A stretch of DNA of 30,866 bases from Candidatus Albibeggiatoa sp. nov. BB20 (GTDB taxonomy: Bacteria; Pseudomonadota; Gammaproteobacteria; Beggiatoales; Beggiatoaceae). Positions 25,938 to 30,866 of this stretch are shown in pieces (the stretch's first letter is position 1; every line of letters begins with the position of its first letter). The position numbers were made by a program, and so were the translations under genes. The notes under the pieces are model-generated. The model made no database searches, was not told where the DNA came from, and saw only the letters and a list, made by a program, of their open reading frames with translations. The stretch spans positions 1 to 30,866 of the forward strand of contig JADGDW010000034.1 of the NCBI GenBank assembly GCA_016744725.1, given 5' to 3'.

Positions 25938-25962
25938 GTGCATTCTATACATAACGTGCATT
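25938..25962. promoter_or_regulatory. Direct repeat upstream of the oppA-like operon
   Basis: GTGCATT occurs at 25938-25944 and 25956-25962, 18 bases apart, within the divergent gap between the DUF302 gene and the channel operon. TATACA between them could be a -10 element. The spacing would suit a tandem-binding activator, but this is a weak call. Confidence 0.2.
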
Positions 25963-26040
25963 ATCTACTATTCCCTACTAACAATTCAGTTATTTTAGGG
26001 TAAAATGGCGAACACTTTGTTTTCATCAAGGGGTAGTCTA

Positions 26041-27687
26041 ATGCGATTATGGATAATATTTGTTGCATTAATATTTATTAGCTTAACAGGGTGTGAAAAG
26101 ACACCAGACGCATCAAATGCAATGGATTCAAATTCCAAGCAAGCAGGAAAAAGCGTTGGGCATTTGCGTATCCCCTTTAATGGCAGTATTTCAACTATCG
26201 ATCCTAGCTTAACTGTTGATATTGCCTCAATTGAATTAGTTGAACATTTATTTTTAGGTTTGACTGATTTTGACCCTAAAACTTATGAGGTTTTACCTGA
26301 ATTAGCCACCAGTTGGGAAATCAGTGAAGATACGCTTTCCTATATTTTTAAATTGCGTGAAGATGTCAAATGGACAAATGGCGAACCTGTCACAGCGCAT
26401 GATATTGTGTGGGCGGTTAAACGTAATTTAGACCCTAAACTGGATTCTTATTATGTGTTCACTCTCTTTTCACTCAAAAATGCGGAAGATATTTATGAAG
26501 GCAAGGCGGATATTTCGACCTTAGGTGTGAAAGCGATTGATGACTTTACGATTGAATTTCAATTAGCTCAACCAACGGCATATTTTCCTGCTTTAGTCAG
26601 TATTTGGACTTATCGGCCATTGCCACACAAAATTATTGAAGCTTATGGTGATGATTGGACTTTGGCGAAAAATATTCAAACCAATGGTTCTTATCGATTG
26701 GCAAGTTGGAAAAAAGGTAATTACATCACGTTAGAAAAAAATGATTATTACTATGATGCTGATACGATTAATATTAAAAAAATTGAATATTTGATTGTGC
26801 CTGAAAGTTCGCTGGGTCTTGCCATGTATGAAAACAATGAACTGGACATTATTGGTGAACAATATTTACGAATTCCATTAAGAGACATTCCTCGAATTAA
26901 AACCAACCCCTACTTAAGCAAAGAATTGTCGGTTGAACCGCAGTTTTGTACCGAATTTTATGGCTTTAATACCCGAATTGCACCAACGAATAATCCTTTG
27001 GTGCGTAAAGCCATTGCTGCTGCAATTAATAAACAATTACTGGTTGATGTTGTGACTAAAGGCAATCAAACTCCAGCAACCACGTTTACCCGTCCACCCA
27101 TTTTCGGTGCAGTCAACCCAGAGGAAAAAGTCGGTATTCAGTTTGATCCCATACAAGCCAAACAATGGTTAGAAGAAGCAGGCTACCCTAATGCAGAAGG
27201 TTTACCAAGCATTGTACTAATGCATAATAATAGCGAAGCACATCATGACAATGCAGTTGCAATTCAAACCATGTTAAAACATTACATTAATGTAGATGTG
27301 GATGTGCAAGAACAAGGGTTTGACAAATATATGGATACCCTCGATCAGCCAACAACACCGAATATGTTTCGTTTTGGCTGGTGTGCGGACTACCCTGATG
27401 CGAACAACTGGTTATATGACGTGTTTCATCCAACCATATCGCCAAACTGGATAGGCTGGAATAATCAAGAATTTGCTAAAGTGGTTGAAGTTGCTCAGTC
27501 AGAACCCGATCCAAAAATTCGCTTACAATTGTATCGGCGTGCCGAAGAAATTTTAAATACTGAAGAAACCGCAATTGTCCCACTTTATTTTGCAACCGCA
27601 TTATATTTAGTGAAACCTTGGGTTAACGATTGGTACATTATGGCTTTTGGTGGTCAACAAATCCGTAATTGGTCACTGGCGGAGTAA
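26041..27687 (+). CDS. OppA-type peptide-binding lipoprotein (SBP family 5)
   Basis: A 548-residue lipoprotein with the lipobox LTGC (Cys18). It belongs to the family 5 solute-binding proteins of oligopeptide/dipeptide/nickel ABC systems. The family wording is clear: VEHLFLGLTDFDPKT near the start, LATSWEISED, FKLREDVKWTNGEPVTAHD, and a C-terminal lobe with PLVRKAIAAAIN. In OppA this protein captures peptides of broad sequence. No OppB, C, D or F permease or ATPase gene follows, so it is an orphan binding protein. An in-frame ATG at 26005 is also possible. I prefer 26041 because AGGGG lies seven bases before it and the signal peptide is then standard. The channel-fusion gene starts eight bases after its stop. 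Confidence 0.9.
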   Translation: MRLWIIFVALIFISLTGCEKTPDASNAMDSNSKQAGKSVGHLRIPFNGSISTIDPSLTVDIASIELVEHLFLGLTDFDPKTYEVLPELATSWEISEDTLSYIFKLREDVKWTNGEPVTAHDIVWAVKRNLDPKLDSYYVFTLFSLKNAEDIYEGKADISTLGVKAIDDFTIEFQLAQPTAYFPALVSIWTYRPLPHKIIEAYGDDWTLAKNIQTNGSYRLASWKKGNYITLEKNDYYYDADTINIKKIEYLIVPESSLGLAMYENNELDIIGEQYLRIPLRDIPRIKTNPYLSKELSVEPQFCTEFYGFNTRIAPTNNPLVRKAIAAAINKQLLVDVVTKGNQTPATTFTRPPIFGAVNPEEKVGIQFDPIQAKQWLEEAGYPNAEGLPSIVLMHNNSEAHHDNAVAIQTMLKHYINVDVDVQEQGFDKYMDTLDQPTTPNMFRFGWCADYPDANNWLYDVFHPTISPNWIGWNNQEFAKVVEVAQSEPDPKIRLQLYRRAEEILNTEETAIVPLYFATALYLVKPWVNDWYIMAFGGQQIRNWSLAE

Positions 27688-27695
27688 ATACAACA

Positions 27696-30299
27696 ATGAA
27701 GCAAGACTTATATAATATTATTGTCTCGGGCGTGTTAGACGGCCATGAGCACGAAGCTGTGCAACTAAAGCTGGCTGAAACACTAGACCTTGAACTGCAA
27801 GAAGTTTCTAAGCTATTTCTGAAACCTACAATAGTTAAACATGCTTGTACACAGGCTATTGCTGATGATTACCAAGCTAAATTAGCAAGCTTAGGCATTG
27901 CCTGCCATATTGAGCCGATAGCACCCATAAAAAAAGACAATAAGCAAGAATTAGCAGAACTTGCAACACAATGTCGTCAAGTGCTCGATAAGATGGAACT
28001 GGTTTTAGATGCCAAAATAGAACCCCCTCCTGTTCAGGAACTTAACTTTACAGATATTAATGAGCAGCAACCTCATAAACCATGGATGTCGATGACAAAG
28101 ATTATGGTCATTTTTGGCATTCCTGCTCTTATCCTCATTGCCTTCTTGTGGAAAGATGGATTTTTTAGTCATCCCAAACCGTTCTATATTGCATTAGCAG
28201 CACCACTCCAAACAGGGAATGGACAAGCCATGCTGAAAGGGATTGAGCTTTACTTGAAAACCTATAATCAGTGGCATGAAGACAGACCGATAAAACTATT
28301 GACGTTTGACGATGAAAGTAATGCAGATAAAGCCAGAGAAGTTGCACAACAAATCGTGGCTAACCCTGATATTTCCGCCGTCATCGGTCATTATACCAGT
28401 ACCGCTTCGTTAGCCGCTGCTGACATTTATGAAAAAGCAGGTGTTCCTGCGGTATCTGCAACTGCGTTGGCAAATGATTTGACACGGGATAATGATTGGT
28501 ATTTTCGGGTGATTTTCAATAATGGCGATCAAGGTGCGTTATTGGCTAATTATACTAAGAAAATCTTGCACTTTGAAACGGCTTATGTGATTACGGATAC
28601 AGGAGCTTATGGTTCAAGTTTAGCCGAATCATTTGTCAATACCGCAGAGAACATTGGTTTACCGATTAAACAACATTGGCGCTGTTCTAACAGTGATCCT
28701 GAAGGTTTAAAAACAATTATTGCAGAAATGCAAGCAACGATACCTGATGAAGAAAATTCGGTTTTATTTGTTGGCACGTATGGCACGGATGCAGTTGAAA
28801 TTTTGACTTCGATGAAGGGCAAAAACCGCAATATGACAATAGTTGGTTCTGAAGCATTTTCAACCAAGGGCTTTCAAGATCAACTTGCCACTTACCCACA
28901 AGAGCGTACTAGCCCCGGTTATTACAGTGATGGTACTTATGCTGCAATGCCTTTTTTAGTTGATATTTCTAATCAACGAGCGCAAATTTTTTCTAGCAAT
29001 TATTCCAAAGCTTATGGTGAAAAAGCCTCTGCAACTTCTGCATTAACTTATGATGCGGCATTCTTACTTTCCCATGTCATGGACGAAATTGATGCTTCAT
29101 TGCCTATCAAGCAAAAACGTCAGGCTGTACGCGATCATTTATATGATATGACAGTGCCAGACAAAGCAATTGAAGGTGTAACAGGCTATTTGTATTTTGA
29201 TGCTTATGGGGATGCAGTTAAACCTATTTCCGTTTCGGTCTATCAAAGTGGCACACCTGTTGCCGCACTATATCAATATCAACCCTTAAACAATTTAAGT
29301 CAGATTGATAATTTGCTCAAAGAAGTGTTAGAAGAACGGGTTATTTCTCTGAATGGTAAGTTTATGCACCGTGCTCAAGTGGTTTATACAGGCATGGATT
29401 TCAATGAACTATCTGAATTAGACACCGCAAAATCTTCTTTTGTTGTGGATTTTTTCCTATGGTTTAGGTTCAAGGATAACTTTGATGATGGGAATGTGAC
29501 ATTGGTGAATGCGGTGGATTCTACAACCAAATATTTTACTGATCCGCTGTTTGTTTCTACCAATGAAGAAACGGGTGTGACAACCCATACTTATCGGATT
29601 AAAACCCCATTTAAAGGTTATTTTGATTTTAGACGTTATCCTTTAGATGTTCAGCGTTTACCGATTAAATTACGCCATCAAACATTGACTCGTGACAAGC
29701 TGATTTACGTTGTTGATACGCTAGGTATGGGCACGGGTGGTAAATTGGGCACGCTCGCAATGCAACAAAAGTTTGAGCGTAATAAGGTATTTATGATTGG
29801 CGGTTGGCAGGTACGAAATATTGCATTCTATCAAAATAGCCGAAAAAGTGATTCTACCCTTGGAATGCCTGAGTTATTTGGTTCACAGCAACGGATTGAA
29901 TATTCACAATTTAATGCGTATGTAGAAGTTGAGCGGCATGTGTTAAGTTTTGTGCTTAAGAATCTATTATCAGTCATTTTCGTGGTTGCTTTGGGTTATT
30001 TAGCATTCTATATCACGGATTTTTATACGGGTTTATTCCTCAATATCAACATGATTATTTCGACATCACTGTTCCATTTAAACCTCAGTTCACAATTGAA
30101 TAATATCAGTTATGTGGTGTTAATCGAGTATGTATTCTACATGGTTTATATGTTGGCTATTTTTGCCATTGTGATCCAAGTGATCATATACGTACATGCG
30201 GATGATGAACGTTTTGAGCGTCGATTACGTTCTTTTGGTAAGATTTCATATCCTATCTTTATCTTTTTAATTCTAGGATTAGCTCTGCTATTGCATTAG
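27696..30299 (+). CDS. Periplasmic-binding-protein/pentameric ligand-gated ion channel fusion
   Basis: An 867-residue fusion. Residues 1-80 resemble the L7/L12-like head found on various proteobacterial envelope proteins and should be cytoplasmic. A membrane segment follows (about 135-152). A type I periplasmic-binding domain of the branched-chain-amino-acid/receptor family spans about 160-535 (IALAAPLQTGNGQAMLKGIE, AVIGHYTSTASLAA, SALTYDAAFLL). Residues about 555-742 match the beta-sandwich of bacterial Cys-loop (Pro-loop) receptors: VVDFFLWFRFKD, then the signature DFRRYPLDVQRLPI, then GGWQV. Four membrane helices end the protein: M1 about 750-773, M2 778-801 (NINMIISTSLFHLNLS), M3 806-833, M4 851-867. 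DFRRYP and the M2 motif with ST...H are as in GLIC. The likely role is an ion channel gated through a bound solute. GGAG precedes the ATG at some distance. Function and ligand are inferred; the domains are clear. Confidence 0.88.
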   Translation: MKQDLYNIIVSGVLDGHEHEAVQLKLAETLDLELQEVSKLFLKPTIVKHACTQAIADDYQAKLASLGIACHIEPIAPIKKDNKQELAELATQCRQVLDKMELVLDAKIEPPPVQELNFTDINEQQPHKPWMSMTKIMVIFGIPALILIAFLWKDGFFSHPKPFYIALAAPLQTGNGQAMLKGIELYLKTYNQWHEDRPIKLLTFDDESNADKAREVAQQIVANPDISAVIGHYTSTASLAAADIYEKAGVPAVSATALANDLTRDNDWYFRVIFNNGDQGALLANYTKKILHFETAYVITDTGAYGSSLAESFVNTAENIGLPIKQHWRCSNSDPEGLKTIIAEMQATIPDEENSVLFVGTYGTDAVEILTSMKGKNRNMTIVGSEAFSTKGFQDQLATYPQERTSPGYYSDGTYAAMPFLVDISNQRAQIFSSNYSKAYGEKASATSALTYDAAFLLSHVMDEIDASLPIKQKRQAVRDHLYDMTVPDKAIEGVTGYLYFDAYGDAVKPISVSVYQSGTPVAALYQYQPLNNLSQIDNLLKEVLEERVISLNGKFMHRAQVVYTGMDFNELSELDTAKSSFVVDFFLWFRFKDNFDDGNVTLVNAVDSTTKYFTDPLFVSTNEETGVTTHTYRIKTPFKGYFDFRRYPLDVQRLPIKLRHQTLTRDKLIYVVDTLGMGTGGKLGTLAMQQKFERNKVFMIGGWQVRNIAFYQNSRKSDSTLGMPELFGSQQRIEYSQFNAYVEVERHVLSFVLKNLLSVIFVVALGYLAFYITDFYTGLFLNINMIISTSLFHLNLSSQLNNISYVVLIEYVFYMVYMLAIFAIVIQVIIYVHADDERFERRLRSFGKISYPIFIFLILGLALLLH

Positions 30300-30301
30300 A
30301 A

Positions 30302-30832
30302 ATGAACACACAAACATACCGAGAATTTACCGTTGCAGCGACTATTTTAGGCATTCTTCAAGGCATAGTCTTAGTCGTCGCATTTGCTTATATTAGCTTA
30401 AAATTAGGCTTTTCTTTAGGTGGTTCTGCGATTGCCGCGATTCTCGGCTATGTATTGTTGCGCGGCGTATTAGGCGTTGGAACAAGCGTCGAAAATAATA
30501 TCAACCAAACTATTGCCTCATCAATTAATACTGCGGGTACAGGTGTGGCATTTGTGATGCCCGCATTATTTTTATTACAAGCACAAGACCCCAGTTTCTC
30601 GTTTGCACTCACACCGCTATTAGTTTCAGGCGTTGCAGGTGCATTACTGGGCGTTGTATTAATTATTCCATTGCGCAAACAATTGATTGAGCTTGATCGC
30701 TTACGTTTTCCAACAGGTACAGCAACAGCGATTGTGATTCGTTCTGGTTCTGAAGGCTTTACCAAAGCTAAATTTTTATTTATTGGCTTAGTGGTAAGTG
30801 CGATTTGGAAGGGTATTTTGCACTTAGAATAG
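30302..30832 (+). CDS. OPT-family oligopeptide transporter, N-terminal part, stopped early
   Basis: The 176 residues match the N-terminal third of OPT-family membrane transporters: YREFTVAATILGILQGIVL, an NNINQTIASS segment near residue 63, and RFPTGTATAIVIRSG near 140. At least four membrane segments are seen. OPT proteins import oligopeptides or metal chelates with protons and are normally over 550 residues. Here a TAG stops the frame at 30830-30832, just after a further hydrophobic segment, and the window ends 34 bases later. It is therefore either a pseudogene, a frameshifted gene whose rest lies outside, or a sequencing error. It begins two bases after the channel gene stop, so translation is probably coupled. 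Confidence 0.8.
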   Translation: MNTQTYREFTVAATILGILQGIVLVVAFAYISLKLGFSLGGSAIAAILGYVLLRGVLGVGTSVENNINQTIASSINTAGTGVAFVMPALFLLQAQDPSFSFALTPLLVSGVAGALLGVVLIIPLRKQLIELDRLRFPTGTATAIVIRSGSEGFTKAKFLFIGLVVSAIWKGILHLE

Positions 30833-30866
30833 ATAGTTCTTGTACTGTGAATTTTTCGTCGGTTGG

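Noticed and set aside
1..30866. CRISPR arrays, tRNA or rRNA genes, intact insertion sequences
   Set aside because: No regularly spaced direct repeats, no tRNA-like T-arm patterns and no transposase reading frames were seen anywhere in the window.

Overview
The window is chromosomal DNA from a low-GC gammaproteobacterium. A member of the Beggiatoa/Thiotrichaceae-type sulfur bacteria is my best guess. The reasons are the gene set (class I PHA synthase, DUF2066 protein, GspF, a sulfhydrogenase-like HydB/HydG pair, DUF302 protein), the AT-rich intergenic DNA and the many small palindromic repeats. The assignment is an inference from gene content; there is no rRNA or tRNA in the window.

Left part (1-8.3 kb): a leftward polyhydroxyalkanoate synthase gene (phaC) with a recognisable promoter and a TGC-N3-GCA palindrome; a leftward CPBP-family membrane protease; and a leftward exported protein in which a long coiled coil is joined to a ClpP-like serine protease domain with an intact triad. 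Across a divergent intergenic region lie a rightward Nudix hydrolase and a DUF2066 protein. These converge on a leftward receiver-only response regulator and the gene for the condensin kleisin ScpA.

Middle part (8.3-18.2 kb): trpS (an unusual TrpRS with a four-cysteine, iron-sulfur type motif), an isolated gspF, a small membrane protein beside ribD, a GNAT acetyltransferase and a TonB-dependent receptor, all leftward. A rightward two-gene operon then encodes the electron-transfer subunits HydB and HydG, overlapping by ATGA, with no hydrogenase subunits beside them.

Accessory-looking part (18.2-23.0 kb): two AT-rich gene-poor stretches flank a divergent RsgA-type GTPase. They contain a decayed fragment of a gene paralogous to the neighbouring STAND (NB-ARC-like) ATPase. 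That STAND protein has an N-terminal membrane anchor and C-terminal TPR-like repeats, a layout seen in bacterial immune sensors. Behind its start lie two near-perfect palindromes.

Right part (23.0-30.9 kb): a stand-alone dihydrolipoamide dehydrogenase-type flavoenzyme and a two-gene cassette of a DUF302 protein plus a methionine/histidine-rich membrane-anchored coiled coil, all leftward. Last comes a tight rightward operon: an orphan OppA-type lipoprotein; an 867-residue protein joining an L7/L12-like cytoplasmic head, a membrane segment, a type I periplasmic-binding domain and a complete GLIC-like pentameric ligand-gated ion channel; and the N-terminal part of an OPT-family oligopeptide transporter, stopped early. 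This operon is the most striking item in the window. It suggests a solute-sensing ion channel, perhaps for peptides or amino acids, coupled to uptake.
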